Positions 17,857 through 27,360 of a stretch of 64,000 bases of DNA are shown here, one piece after another. The DNA is from Alphaproteobacteria bacterium (GTDB taxonomy: Bacteria > Pseudomonadota > Alphaproteobacteria > Rhodobacterales > Rhodobacteraceae). The notes beneath the pieces were generated by a model. It saw only the letters and a list, made by a program, of their open reading frames with translations, was not told the origin of the DNA and ran no database searches. The position numbers and the translations under genes were made by a program. Location of the stretch: contig JAUHYC010000002.1 of NCBI GenBank assembly GCA_030426685.1, positions 124,001-188,000 on the forward strand, in the 5' to 3' direction. Positions within the stretch are counted from its first letter, which is position 1. Each line of letters opens with the position of its first letter.

Positions 17857-18324
17857 ATGCTGAAAGCGCTCTGGAGTACATTGATCCTGCTGGCTTCGCC
17901 TACATGGGCCGACAGCGTCGCGCCGCTTTCCGGATGGGCCGTCCATCCCAGCGGCAAAAGCTATGACCAACTGGTTGCGGACACGAAAACAGCCATCAAG
18001 GAAAACGGGCTGATCGTTGTTACGCAGGCCGGTCCCACTAAGGCCGCTGCAGCGCGGGGCATCACCATCCCGGGCAATCTGGTGATCGGAGCGTTTAACA
18101 ACGACTATGCGGTTCGGGTGCTCGAAACCTCGACCAATGCGATGATCGAAGCGCCCATTCGCTTTTACGTGACCGAGAACGAGGACGGCACCGCGACGTT
18201 GTCCTATAAAACACCGGGCTTTGTCTTTAAACCTTATGCCCATGAAGGCGGCGACGCGCTGCGTGAGATCGCCGAGGAACTGGACGCACGGTTTCGGGCC
18301 GTCGCAGAAGGCGCAGTCAAATAG
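17857..18324 (+). CDS. Exported DUF302 domain protein
   Basis: The 155-residue protein has a cleavable signal peptide (about residues 1-18, ending WADS). A single DUF302 domain follows (SYDQLVADTKTAIKENGLIV, GNLVIGAFNNDYAVRVLE, PIRFYVTENEDGTATLSY). DUF302 proteins have no firmly established enzymatic role; small ones are often exported. GAGGAGA upstream supports the start. It is divergent from the DUF1636 gene, so both may be driven from the 134-bp spacer. Confidence 0.88.
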   Translation: MLKALWSTLILLASPTWADSVAPLSGWAVHPSGKSYDQLVADTKTAIKENGLIVVTQAGPTKAAAARGITIPGNLVIGAFNNDYAVRVLETSTNAMIEAPIRFYVTENEDGTATLSYKTPGFVFKPYAHEGGDALREIAEELDARFRAVAEGAVK

Positions 18325-18403
18325 TCACACTGACGTGAACCGACTTGCGTCCTGTTCTGTCCTCCGCAATCTGCAGCATAATACGATGATCGGAGCTTGA
18401 GTG

Positions 18404-20023
18404 ATGCAAGACCTGTCCCCCCGCGCCGCAGATTTGTTGGCGGAACGCCTGTACGAGGCCGGATGCCGACATGCCTTTGGGATGCCAGGCGGTGAGGTCC
18501 TGACGTTGGTGGATGCGCTAGAAGGCGCAGGCATCACCTTTCATCTGGCCAAACACGAAAACTCCGCCGGGTTCATGGCCGAGGCCGTGCACCACCGCGA
18601 TGGTGCACCAGCTATTTTGGTGGCCACGTTGGGCCCTGGCGCGATGAACGGGATCAACGTGGTCGCCAATGCACTACAGGATCGGGTGCCGATGGTCGTG
18701 CTGACCGGATGCGTCGACGCGGATGAGGCGCTGACTTATACCCACCAGGTCATGGATCATGCGCAGGTCTATCGATCGATCACCAAGGGAACATTTCTGT
18801 TGACTGCGGACGGTGCTGATGTCATCGCCGATAAGGCAGTGTCGCTGGCCAACCAGCCCCGGCCCGGACCGGTGCATATCGACGTACCGATCTCGGTGGC
18901 TGATACACGGGTGGCGAACGTGAAACGCCGCCGTCTGGCCAAACTCGCCCCTGTCGCACCCGAAGGCGAATGTCTGGAAAAGGCCCGCCGCTGGGTGGCC
19001 GAGGCCGAATGTCCCATCGCGATCATCGGTCTTGATGTGCTCTATGACGACTCGCGCTGCGTGGTACGCGCATTTCTGGAACATTTCGGCATCCCCTTCG
19101 TGACCACATACAAGGCCAAGGGCGTTGTGCCCGAGGATCACCCCCTGTGTCTGGGCGGGGCCGGGTTATCGCCGCTGGCCGACAAACATCTGATACCGCT
19201 GGTTGAACACTCCGATCTGGTACTTTGCCTGGGCTATGACCCGATCGAAATGCGCACCGGCTGGCGCGAGATTTGGGACCCTGAGGAAAAACGCGTCATC
19301 GATATCTCGGCAGTGGTCAATGATCACTACATGCATCAGGCCGGCCTCAATCTGGTGGCCGATACCGGCGCGACGCTGGAAGCGATGGCCAAAGGCAATC
19401 CGGCCCGCATGACCTGGCCGGGCGGTGAGCCGGAACAGGTCAAGGCCGCGCTGGCACAGGTCTTTCCGACCAACGAGGACTGGGGACCAGCGGCAATCAT
19501 CGCCGAAACCCGTGCCGTGCTGCCTCCGGAAACCCTCGCCACCGCCGACAGTGGCGCACACCGTATTCTGCTCAGCCAGATGTGGCAGTGTACCGAGGAA
19601 CGTGGCCTGATCCAGTCCTCTGCCCTTTGCACCATGGGATGCGCCGTTCCGATGGCAATTGGCCTGAAACTGACCGAGCCGGACCGCCCTGTGATCAGCT
19701 TCTCGGGCGATGCCGGGTTTCTCATGGTTGCCGGAGAACTGTCGACCGCCGCCGAGATGGGCGGAAACCCGATCTTTCTGGTCTTTGTCGATGCCAGCCT
19801 TGCCCTGATCGAGTTGAAGCAACGTCAGCGGCAAATGGGCAATCGTGGCGTCGATTTCGACCGCCATGACTTTGCCGCCATGGGCCGCGCCTTCGGTGGC
19901 TATGGTCACACTGTCAGAAACCGATCCGAGTTGCGCTCTGCGCTGGAAACTGCTGTAAACGCAGATAAATTCACTGTCATCGCCGCAGAGATCGAGCGTG
20001 GAGGATATGATGGCCGCATCTGA
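18404..20023 (+). CDS. Thiamine-diphosphate-dependent enzyme (acetolactate synthase-like)
   Basis: The 539-residue protein has the three domains of the acetohydroxyacid synthase/oxalyl-CoA decarboxylase superfamily. The pyrimidine-binding domain has KHENSAGFMAEA with the catalytic Glu at residue 52. The central domain follows, and the pyrophosphate domain has GDAGFLMVAGELSTAAEMGG with the metal-binding Asp at residue 436. The second half of that motif is VFVDASLALIELKQ, where VDAS replaces the usual VxNN, so metal binding may be altered. The ATG at 18404 has GGAG nine bases upstream; a GTG just before is less likely. It overlaps a CoA-transferase gene by 14 bp, recalling the oxc/frc oxalate pair, but the substrate is not known. 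Confidence 0.88.
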   Translation: MQDLSPRAADLLAERLYEAGCRHAFGMPGGEVLTLVDALEGAGITFHLAKHENSAGFMAEAVHHRDGAPAILVATLGPGAMNGINVVANALQDRVPMVVLTGCVDADEALTYTHQVMDHAQVYRSITKGTFLLTADGADVIADKAVSLANQPRPGPVHIDVPISVADTRVANVKRRRLAKLAPVAPEGECLEKARRWVAEAECPIAIIGLDVLYDDSRCVVRAFLEHFGIPFVTTYKAKGVVPEDHPLCLGGAGLSPLADKHLIPLVEHSDLVLCLGYDPIEMRTGWREIWDPEEKRVIDISAVVNDHYMHQAGLNLVADTGATLEAMAKGNPARMTWPGGEPEQVKAALAQVFPTNEDWGPAAIIAETRAVLPPETLATADSGAHRILLSQMWQCTEERGLIQSSALCTMGCAVPMAIGLKLTEPDRPVISFSGDAGFLMVAGELSTAAEMGGNPIFLVFVDASLALIELKQRQRQMGNRGVDFDRHDFAAMGRAFGGYGHTVRNRSELRSALETAVNADKFTVIAAEIERGGYDGRI

Positions 20024-21194
20024 GGGACCGTTGAAAGGCGTCAAGGTTCTGGACCTGTCGCGCATCCTGGCCGGTCCGACCTGCACACAGCTACTGGGGG
20101 ATCTGGGCGCCAGCGTCATCAAGATCGAGAATCCCGCCACCGGGGGAGATGACACGCGGCAATGGGGCCCTCCTTATGTTACGGATGCCGAGGGCAACCG
20201 CTCAGACCTGAGTGCGTATTTCATGTCTTCCAACCGCAACAAGAAATCGGTGGCTCTGGACATTGCCAGCCCCGAAGGTCAGGCGGAAATTCGGCGGCTG
20301 GCGTCACATGCGGATATCCTGATCGAGAATTTCAAACCCGGCGGGCTGGCAAAATACGGGCTGGACTATGCCACCCTGTCGAAAGAGTTCCCCAGCCTCG
20401 TCTATTGCTCGATCTCGGGCTATGGCCAGACTGGTCCGAATGCCGCGAAACCGGGCTATGACCTGATGGCGCAGGGCTATGGAGGGATCATGTCACTGAC
20501 CGGAGACCCGGAAGGCGCACCGATGAAGGTGGGTGTCGGCATCGCTGACGTGATGTGCGGCATGTATGCCTGCGTTGGCATTCTGGCCACCCTGCGCCAT
20601 CGCGATTTGACAGGCGAAGGACAGCAAATCGACCTTGCTCTGGTGGATTCGCAGGTGGCCTGGCTGATCAACGAAGGCGTGAACTATCTGACCTCTGGGG
20701 AAGTGCCCCAGAGGCGCGGCAACGGGCACCCCAATATCGTGCCATATGACGTCTATGCAACGACCGACGGACATGTGATTCTCGCCGTTGGAAACGACAG
20801 ACAGTTCCAGCGGCTTTGCAGTTTCATCGAGAAACCAGAGCTGGCAGACGATCCGAGATTTGCCACCAACCCGGCCCGGCTTGAAAACCGGGACGCGCTG
20901 AACGCTGTATTGCGACCCGCCGTTCAGGCGCTGGACACCAACAGCGTGATCACGGGGCTGGAAGAGTTGAAAGTGCCGGTTGGCCCGGTGCAGTCGATTG
21001 ATCAGGTTTTTGCAACCGAGCAGGTCGCAGCCCGGCAGATGCAGATCGCCATGCAGGCCGCACCCGGCGAGGTTCAATTGATCGGGAATCCGCTGAACCT
21101 GTCGCGCACGCCTGTAACATATCGCAGCGCGCCACCGCTCTGCGGGGCTGATACTGAGGCTGTTCTGAGCTCGAAAAACCCATTCGACGATTGA
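20010..21194 (+). CDS. Class III (CaiB/BaiF) CoA-transferase
   Basis: The 394-residue protein has the family start LKGVKVLDLSRILAGP, GASVIKIENPATGGDDTR, SSNRNKKSVALDI and CSISGYGQTGPNA. The catalytic aspartate is at residue 151 in GYDLMAQGYGG. It moves CoA between carboxylic acids as in formyl-CoA:oxalate or succinyl-CoA-dependent transferases. Among the clustered starts, the ATG at 20010 was chosen because GGAGG sits five bases upstream. It is coupled to the TPP enzyme. The pair could activate and decarboxylate or ligate a small carboxylic acid. Confidence 0.9.
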   Translation: MAASEGPLKGVKVLDLSRILAGPTCTQLLGDLGASVIKIENPATGGDDTRQWGPPYVTDAEGNRSDLSAYFMSSNRNKKSVALDIASPEGQAEIRRLASHADILIENFKPGGLAKYGLDYATLSKEFPSLVYCSISGYGQTGPNAAKPGYDLMAQGYGGIMSLTGDPEGAPMKVGVGIADVMCGMYACVGILATLRHRDLTGEGQQIDLALVDSQVAWLINEGVNYLTSGEVPQRRGNGHPNIVPYDVYATTDGHVILAVGNDRQFQRLCSFIEKPELADDPRFATNPARLENRDALNAVLRPAVQALDTNSVITGLEELKVPVGPVQSIDQVFATEQVAARQMQIAMQAAPGEVQLIGNPLNLSRTPVTYRSAPPLCGADTEAVLSSKNPFDD

Positions 21195-21373
21195 AACACT
21201 CTGCCTGATTAGGCGGCAAGTTGCTGAAACATGCCCTTGAATCGGCGGTTTTTTTCGCTTTTTGCGCACACGGGTTTTCACCAATTCGAGAGCACGGCCG
21301 ATACTGTTACGACGCGCCTGCACACTCTGCTAAGTCGTAGAGTGAAAAGCGAGCTACCAGATTGGACCCGAGT

Positions 21374-22744
21374 ATGAAGCAAGACGTTTTTGGACAGTTG
21401 AATACGCTGAGCCAGCCCGCAAGTGCCGAGGCCTGGGATGGTGTTCTGCTCGGCTTCATGGCCCATGCGGCCGTCACGCCCCAGCATCTGGGCAAGGTGC
21501 TGGAGCTTGAGCCGCATTTTGCACTGGGTCATGCAGTCAAAGGTCTGTTCATGGTTCTGCTGGGACGTCGCGAGTTGTTGCCCGTAGCGGTCGAGGCGCT
21601 GACGGCGGCAAACGCCGCGATGGAACAGCAACCTGTCACAGCGCGTGAGCGCCTGTACGTGGACGCGCTGGGGATATGGCTGGCGGGGCATCCTTCGCAG
21701 TCGATACAAAAGTTTGAAGAGATTTTGCGCTCCCACCCGCTGGACACATTGGCAATGAAACTCAGCCATGCGACGCGCTTTGTTCTGGGTGATGCGCAAG
21801 GGATGCGCCGATCGATCGAACGGGTACTGCCCGCATATACGCCCGACCACGCCGGGCGTGGTTATCTGCTGGGCTGCCATGCCTTCGCGCTGGAGGAGAC
21901 CGGTGCGTATGAAAAGGCCGAGATTGCCGGGCGTCAGGCGCTGTGGATGGTCTCGGACGATGCATGGGGTCTGCACGCGGTGGCGCATGTACACGAGATG
22001 ACCGGCAACGCGCAATCGGGCCTCGACTGGCTGGCCGGGCGCGAAGGGGCTTGGTCGCATTGCAACAACTTCCGCTATCACGTCTGGTGGCACAAGGCGC
22101 TGATGCATCTGGATCTGGGACAGGTCGATCAGGTGATGGCGCTTTACGATCAAAACATCCGCAACGATAAAACCGATGATTACCGCGATATCTCGAACGC
22201 GACCTCGCTGCTGTCCCGGCTGGAGCTTGAAGGCGTCGATGTCGGCAACCGTTGGGAGGAACTGGCCGATCTTAGCGCCGCGCGGACCGAGGATGGCTGC
22301 CTGATCTTTGCCGACCTGCATTATCTTCTGGCGCTGATCGGTGACAATCGGAACGATGCGACGGCAAAGATGCTAAACCGTATCCACAGGGATGCCAAAG
22401 ATGCCAACAACGATACCTCCCGTCGCATGGCCGAACCGGGTGTTGCTGCGGCACAGGGGCTTGAGGCCTTTGGTCACGGTCAGTACAGCACCGCCTTTGA
22501 TTATCTGGCCGCTGCCCGTGCATCGATGCAACTGGCCGGTGGCAGCCACGCCCAACGTGATGTTTTCGAGCGCATCACAATCGATTCCGGCCTGCGCGCT
22601 GGCCGTCTGGATGAGGTCGAGCACATCCTTGACGACCGCCGTGCCAAGCGCTCAGGGGCTGAGGACAATTATGCCCTGGCCCGCCGCGCGCTGATCGAGG
22701 CCGCTCGCGATAACGGCGACGCGCAGAGCGTCCCGGCTGAATAA
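21374..22744 (+). CDS. TTC38-like tetratricopeptide repeat protein
   Basis: The 456-residue all-helical protein matches the TTC38-type family (tetratricopeptide repeat protein 38) by repeated helices and the conserved histidine/tryptophan segment LHAVAHVHEMTGN, then REGAWSHCNNFRYHVWWH. No signal peptide or membrane segment is visible, so it should be cytoplasmic. Its function is not known. The ATG at 21374 is preferred over a TTG at 21362. It lies 34 bp upstream of opgC on the same strand, so it may be co-transcribed with the glucan genes. Confidence 0.8.
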   Translation: MKQDVFGQLNTLSQPASAEAWDGVLLGFMAHAAVTPQHLGKVLELEPHFALGHAVKGLFMVLLGRRELLPVAVEALTAANAAMEQQPVTARERLYVDALGIWLAGHPSQSIQKFEEILRSHPLDTLAMKLSHATRFVLGDAQGMRRSIERVLPAYTPDHAGRGYLLGCHAFALEETGAYEKAEIAGRQALWMVSDDAWGLHAVAHVHEMTGNAQSGLDWLAGREGAWSHCNNFRYHVWWHKALMHLDLGQVDQVMALYDQNIRNDKTDDYRDISNATSLLSRLELEGVDVGNRWEELADLSAARTEDGCLIFADLHYLLALIGDNRNDATAKMLNRIHRDAKDANNDTSRRMAEPGVAAAQGLEAFGHGQYSTAFDYLAAARASMQLAGGSHAQRDVFERITIDSGLRAGRLDEVEHILDDRRAKRSGAEDNYALARRALIEAARDNGDAQSVPAE

Positions 22745-22778
22745 GAACAAGAAAAAGACCAAGAAGGACAGAAACCGC

Positions 22779-23996
22779 ATGGCGACAGTATCGCCCGCTT
22801 CTGATTTTGCACGGGTTGCGTCTGAAACCGCAGCCCCCTCCCGCACGCGCGATCCGCGTCTAGATTTCTATCGCGGTATCGCGATGTTCATTATTCTGAT
22901 CGCCCATATCCCCAACGACCCCTGGGCCAATTGGATCCCTGCCCGGTTCGGGTTTTCGGATGCGACCGAGATATTTGTCTTCTGCTCGGGTATGGCCTCG
23001 GCCATTGCCTTTGGCGGAGCGTTTCTGCGCAGGGGCTGGTGGATGGGTACCGCACGGGTGTCATTCCGTATCTGGCAAGTCTATTGGGCTCATATCGGCT
23101 TGTTCTTCTTCGTCGCCATGACCATGGCCGCGCTGGATCTGTCGGGGCTGTTCGAGAAAACCTATATCTCGTCCCTGAACCTGCAACATTTCTTCAACGA
23201 TCCCGCGCCCCAGATCGTGGGGTTGTTCACGCTGTCCTACGTGCCGAACTACTTTGACATCCTGCCAATGTATCTGGTGGTACTGGCGATGATGCCATTG
23301 TTCATGGGCCTGTCGCGGATCGGTTTCTGGGCCGTCGCCACCACGTCCGTAACGATCTGGCTGATCGCTCAGACCGGCGCCCTGGCGCTGCCCGCCGAGC
23401 CGTGGTCCGACCGTCAGTGGTTCTTCAACCCGTTCGGTTGGCAATTGCTGTTCTTTACCGGTTTTGCCTTTATGCGCGGCTGGATTCCGGCGCCTCCGGT
23501 GTCAAAAACCCTGATCTGGGTGGCAGCCCTGTTCCTGATCCTGTCCGCGCCCTTCGGGTCGTGGAAAGTGTTTACCTGGGTTAATGCAGCCGCCCCCGAT
23601 CTGGCCGATGAAATCCGCAAGGCCTGGCCGATCACCAAGGAGTTCCGCGACAAAACCGAGTTCGGCTTGTTTCGTTATCTCCATTTCCTGTCGTTGGCCT
23701 ATTTGGGTTGGGTCGCCGCCGGAGAGCATGGCCACCGCCTGATCGCAACCGGCCATGGTGCAGCGGCGCGGGTCTGGCAGTTCCTATTGACCGTAATCTC
23801 AAAAGTTGGGCAGCAATCTCTGGCCGTATTCGTATTTTCCATGGCTGCAGCGCGACTTATCGGCGTTGGCCTGGATATGTTTGGGCGGGATTTTGCCAGT
23901 GTGTTCGTCGCTAACATGATTGGCTTTGCTTTGATCATCGGCGTCGCCTACATGGCCGCTTGGTTTAAGTCTCATCCTTGGAAATCAAAGAAATGA
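22779..23996 (+). CDS. opgC: OpgC, osmoregulated periplasmic glucan succinyltransferase
   Basis: The 405-residue protein has about ten hydrophobic spans and the acyltransferase-3/OpgC start RDPRLDFYRGIAMFIILIAH. It continues with GFSDATEIFVFCSGMASA and WQFLLTVISKVGQQSLAVFVFS. OpgC adds succinyl groups to periplasmic glucans, making them anionic. AAGGA precedes the ATG. It overlaps opgG by 4 bp. In many bacteria opgC is separate from opgGH; here it leads the operon. Confidence 0.9.
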   Translation: MATVSPASDFARVASETAAPSRTRDPRLDFYRGIAMFIILIAHIPNDPWANWIPARFGFSDATEIFVFCSGMASAIAFGGAFLRRGWWMGTARVSFRIWQVYWAHIGLFFFVAMTMAALDLSGLFEKTYISSLNLQHFFNDPAPQIVGLFTLSYVPNYFDILPMYLVVLAMMPLFMGLSRIGFWAVATTSVTIWLIAQTGALALPAEPWSDRQWFFNPFGWQLLFFTGFAFMRGWIPAPPVSKTLIWVAALFLILSAPFGSWKVFTWVNAAAPDLADEIRKAWPITKEFRDKTEFGLFRYLHFLSLAYLGWVAAGEHGHRLIATGHGAAARVWQFLLTVISKVGQQSLAVFVFSMAAARLIGVGLDMFGRDFASVFVANMIGFALIIGVAYMAAWFKSHPWKSKK

Positions 23997-25492
23997 AATT
24001 TACTCGCCGTGCATTTCTGACCTCCTCAACGGCATTGGCTTTTGCCCCCGCCGCGTTCGCAACGGGTGGCGAAATCCCGTTCAGCCGGGAAGACGTCATC
24101 GCAATGGCCCGTGATCTGGCCAGCCGCGACTATGCCGAGCGCGAGATGGTGCCGCAGGAATGGCAGGACCTGACATATCAGCAATATCGCTCGATCCGGT
24201 TTCGGCCGGATCGTGCTTTGTGGTACGAGACAGAGACACCTTTCAACGTCGACTTCTTTACGCCGGGCCTGTACTTCCCGCGCACCGTCAAGGTCTCGAC
24301 CGTCGAGGATGGCAAGGCCACCCCGGTCGCCTTCGATCTGTCCATGTTCGACAAATCCGAGGACGTGCCAGAACTGCCCATCGACGACACGCTGGGCTTT
24401 TCCGGTCTGCGACTACGCACCGAGATGCACCGCCCCGGCAAAACCGATGAGTTCTGCGTCTGGCAGGGTGCCAGTTATTTCCGCGCTATCGGGCTGTACG
24501 AGGTTTATGGCCTGTCCGCCCGCGGGCTGGCGCTAAAGACCGGCGATCCGGATGGCGAGGAGTTCCCCGAATTCATCCGTTTCTGGCTGGAGCGCCCGGA
24601 ACCGGGTCAGCGCAACATGGTCGTGCATGCACTGATGGACAGCCCCAGCGTGACCGGTGCTTATCGGTTCAACGTGACCGCCGGTGCCGACTGCGTCATG
24701 GAGATCGAGGCAACCTTGTTCCCCCGCACCGATCTGACCCATGTGGGAATCGCGCCCGGAACCTCCATGTTCCTGTTCGACCAGACCAATCACAGCCGCT
24801 TCGACGACTTCCGCCCCGCCGTGCACGACAGCGACGGCCTTCTGGTCCGCAACGGTGCGGGAGAAGTCCTGTGGCGGCCGCTGGCCAACCCGACCAGCCT
24901 TCAGATCTCGTCCTTCGTCGACATGAATCCGCGCGGATTTGGCCTGATGCAGCGCAAACGCAAATTCTCGGACTATGCCGATCTTGAGGCCAATTACCAT
25001 AAACGCCCCGGGCTGTGGGTCGAACCAGTTGGGGATTGGGGTAAAGGCTCGGTCACGTTGGTTGAAATTCCGGCCGATCAGGAGATCTATGACAATATTG
25101 TCGCCTATTGGCGTCCGGCAGAACCCTATGCTGCAGGCAGCCAAGTCGACCTGTCCTATCGTCTGATCTGGGGGGACGAGCCGCAACGCACTCCAATGCC
25201 ACGCGTGATCAACACAGCCATGGGCGACAATACCTTTGGTGAAGGTCGGCTGGCCGTCATTGACTTTGAACCCAGCGAGTTGTTCGACGATCCGGACGCG
25301 ATGACCATCTTCGTGGATTCGCCCCATGCCGAAACCTCAGAGGGCGTATTGCAACGCAACCCCGACACGGGTGGTCTGCGACTGGCGTTTTCATTCGAAC
25401 CGGCCGAGCGTGACCACGTGGAACTGCGGGCGCAGTTGCTGAAAGACAAACAGCCGGCCTCTGAGGTCTGGCTTTATCGTTGGACCTCATGA
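23993..25492 (+). CDS. opgG: OpgG, periplasmic glucan biosynthesis protein
   Basis: The 499-residue protein has an N-terminal export signal with twin arginines (MKFTRRAFLTSSTALAFAPA). The OpgG/MdoG domain follows (YQQYRSIRFRP near residue 60, ASYFRAIGLYEVYGLSARGL, SLQISSFVDMNPRGFGLMQR). A C-terminal immunoglobulin-like region completes the protein. OpgG is needed for branching and release of the beta-glucan backbone in the periplasm. The start at 23993 overlaps the opgC stop (ATGA); a TTG-type start at 23978 would place charged residues before the signal. Confidence 0.94.
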   Translation: MKFTRRAFLTSSTALAFAPAAFATGGEIPFSREDVIAMARDLASRDYAEREMVPQEWQDLTYQQYRSIRFRPDRALWYETETPFNVDFFTPGLYFPRTVKVSTVEDGKATPVAFDLSMFDKSEDVPELPIDDTLGFSGLRLRTEMHRPGKTDEFCVWQGASYFRAIGLYEVYGLSARGLALKTGDPDGEEFPEFIRFWLERPEPGQRNMVVHALMDSPSVTGAYRFNVTAGADCVMEIEATLFPRTDLTHVGIAPGTSMFLFDQTNHSRFDDFRPAVHDSDGLLVRNGAGEVLWRPLANPTSLQISSFVDMNPRGFGLMQRKRKFSDYADLEANYHKRPGLWVEPVGDWGKGSVTLVEIPADQEIYDNIVAYWRPAEPYAAGSQVDLSYRLIWGDEPQRTPMPRVINTAMGDNTFGEGRLAVIDFEPSELFDDPDAMTIFVDSPHAETSEGVLQRNPDTGGLRLAFSFEPAERDHVELRAQLLKDKQPASEVWLYRWTS

Positions 25493-27360
25493 ACCGCGAT
25501 CTTCATATCATGCCGCCCGAGGCCCCTCTGGCGATGCCTGCGCAGAACTTCGCACAGGGGTTCCGTGACGCACAGGCCCCGGCCGAAGGTAAGGCATCGT
25601 CGGCCGGATTCTGGCGCGCGCTGGCCTTTTCCCCGGCCATGGCGGCAACGCTTGGCCTGCTCTGGATCATGTCCGATTGGTTCGGGGCCGAGGGTATCAA
25701 CCTGGTCGAAGGCATCCTTCTGGCCCTGATCTCGTTCAACTTCTTCTGGATTTCCTTCACCGTCTGCACAGTATTGCTGGGAATGGTGTCTCTATCGCGT
25801 CAGGAGGCTCCTCAGAGACATACGGCCCCGCAGCCATTGCGTGTAGCCCTGCTGATGCCGGTCTATAACGAGGTGCCGTGGTTCGTGCTGGGCAATGCCC
25901 GCACGATGCTGGAAGATCTGCGCAGGCGTGGCAGTCAGCACCACTTTGCCATGTTCATCCTGTCGGACACGCGCGACCCCGAGATTGCCGCGCAGGAACA
26001 GGCCAGTGTCGAGGCGCTGCGGACGACACTGGCACCCGGGTTGGAACTGTACTACCGCCGCCGCGCTGAGAACACGGATCGCAAAGTCGGCAACATCACC
26101 GATTGGGTCAGCCATTGGGGTGGTGACTGGGATGCAATGTTGGTGCTGGATGCCGATAGCCTGATGACAGGGCGCGCGATTGCCCGGCTGACCGATGCCC
26201 TTGCCCGTGATCCCAGCGCAGGTCTGATCCAAAGCTATCCACAACTGATTGGCGCGCAATCAGTATTCGCCCGGATGCAGCAGTTCGCCAATGGCGTTTA
26301 TGGTATCGCCTTTGCCGAAGGTCTCGCCCGCTGGTGCGGGCAGGAAGGGAACTATTGGGGCCATAACGCCATCATCCGCACCCGCGCCTTCGCCTCAAGC
26401 GCTGGCCTGCCCAAGCTGCGGTCATTCAGCGGGCAGGACGAGCTGATCATGAGCCACGATTTCGTCGAGGCCAGTCTGCTGCGTCGCGCCGGTTGGGCCG
26501 TGCGCTTTCTGCCGCGCATACGCGGATCCTATGAAGAGACACCGCCAACCTTGATCGACCACGCAATGCGCGATCGCCGCTGGTGTCAGGGCAACCTGCA
26601 GCACTTGAAACTGCTGGGTTCGACCGGGTTTCGTGCTGTTTCGCGGTTTCATATGTTCCACGGAGCAGTCGGCTATCTGATGTCACCGCTGTGGTTTGCG
26701 TTGCTGGTGATGTGGGCGCTGATTGGTCAGGGCGAAGATGCCTCGGTTCTGCACTATTTCAGCCCGGACAATCCAATGTTCCCGCAATGGCCCGAGATGT
26801 CGGAAACGCGCCATGTTCTGATTATTCTGGTGATGTACGCCATGCTTCTGGCCCCCAAGGTTCTGGGTGCCGCAGCCCTGCCCCTGAGCGGGGTTCGCTA
26901 TTCGGATTTTGGCGGCACACGGCGATTCCTCATATCCTTCGTTTCCGAGGTTGTCTTGTCGATCCTGTACGCCCCAATTCTGATGGTGCAGCAGATGATC
27001 GCGGTGTTCCGCACAACGCTCGGCCTGCAAAAGGGGTGGTCGCCCCAGGCACGCGACGGTGGCAGCTACGGGCTACGCACATTGGTCCTGTGCCACGCGC
27101 TGGAAACCGTCAGCGGCGTGGCGCTGAGCGTGGGTATTCTGGCTGGCTTGGTTTCGGTTTGGCTCGCCCCCATTGCCATCAGCCTGGCACTGGCCATCCC
27201 ACTTTCAGCCCTCAGCGGAGTGTCTGCGGGTGCAGCCCGACGCATGGTTGGAATGCGAGAGGATTTCAGCGAGCCCACGATAACCCGTTCGGCCCGTCGT
27301 TACCGGAACGAACTCAAGCGACTGATTGACGGAAAAGGCGTTGTGACACCGGCGGAGTAG
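25489..27360 (+). CDS. opgH: OpgH, glucan glucosyltransferase
   Basis: The 623-residue membrane GT2 enzyme polymerises UDP-glucose into periplasmic glucan. Two N-terminal spans precede the catalytic domain. The domain has LLMPVYNEVPWFVLGN, the metal-binding DADSLMTG (about residue 220), the SHDFVEASLLRRAGW acceptor region and the RDRRWCQGNLQHL motif (Q/RxxRW). At least four C-terminal spans follow. It is shorter at the N-terminus than the E. coli enzyme. The ATG at 25489 overlaps the opgG stop. Its stop codon abuts the stop of the convergent esterase gene with no spacer. Confidence 0.95.
   Translation: MNRDLHIMPPEAPLAMPAQNFAQGFRDAQAPAEGKASSAGFWRALAFSPAMAATLGLLWIMSDWFGAEGINLVEGILLALISFNFFWISFTVCTVLLGMVSLSRQEAPQRHTAPQPLRVALLMPVYNEVPWFVLGNARTMLEDLRRRGSQHHFAMFILSDTRDPEIAAQEQASVEALRTTLAPGLELYYRRRAENTDRKVGNITDWVSHWGGDWDAMLVLDADSLMTGRAIARLTDALARDPSAGLIQSYPQLIGAQSVFARMQQFANGVYGIAFAEGLARWCGQEGNYWGHNAIIRTRAFASSAGLPKLRSFSGQDELIMSHDFVEASLLRRAGWAVRFLPRIRGSYEETPPTLIDHAMRDRRWCQGNLQHLKLLGSTGFRAVSRFHMFHGAVGYLMSPLWFALLVMWALIGQGEDASVLHYFSPDNPMFPQWPEMSETRHVLIILVMYAMLLAPKVLGAAALPLSGVRYSDFGGTRRFLISFVSEVVLSILYAPILMVQQMIAVFRTTLGLQKGWSPQARDGGSYGLRTLVLCHALETVSGVALSVGILAGLVSVWLAPIAISLALAIPLSALSGVSAGAARRMVGMREDFSEPTITRSARRYRNELKRLIDGKGVVTPAE

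Noticed and set aside
20493-21323. Long minus-strand open frame opposite the CoA-transferase
   Set aside because: It is antisense to a gene with clear family motifs and has no recognisable protein features.
21195-21373. A short minus-strand reading frame with a CAKSEKNRRFKGMFQQLAA end before a stop in the spacer upstream of the TTC38-like gene
   Set aside because: It is under 30 codons between stops and has no recognisable family or start site, so a transposase remnant cannot be supported.
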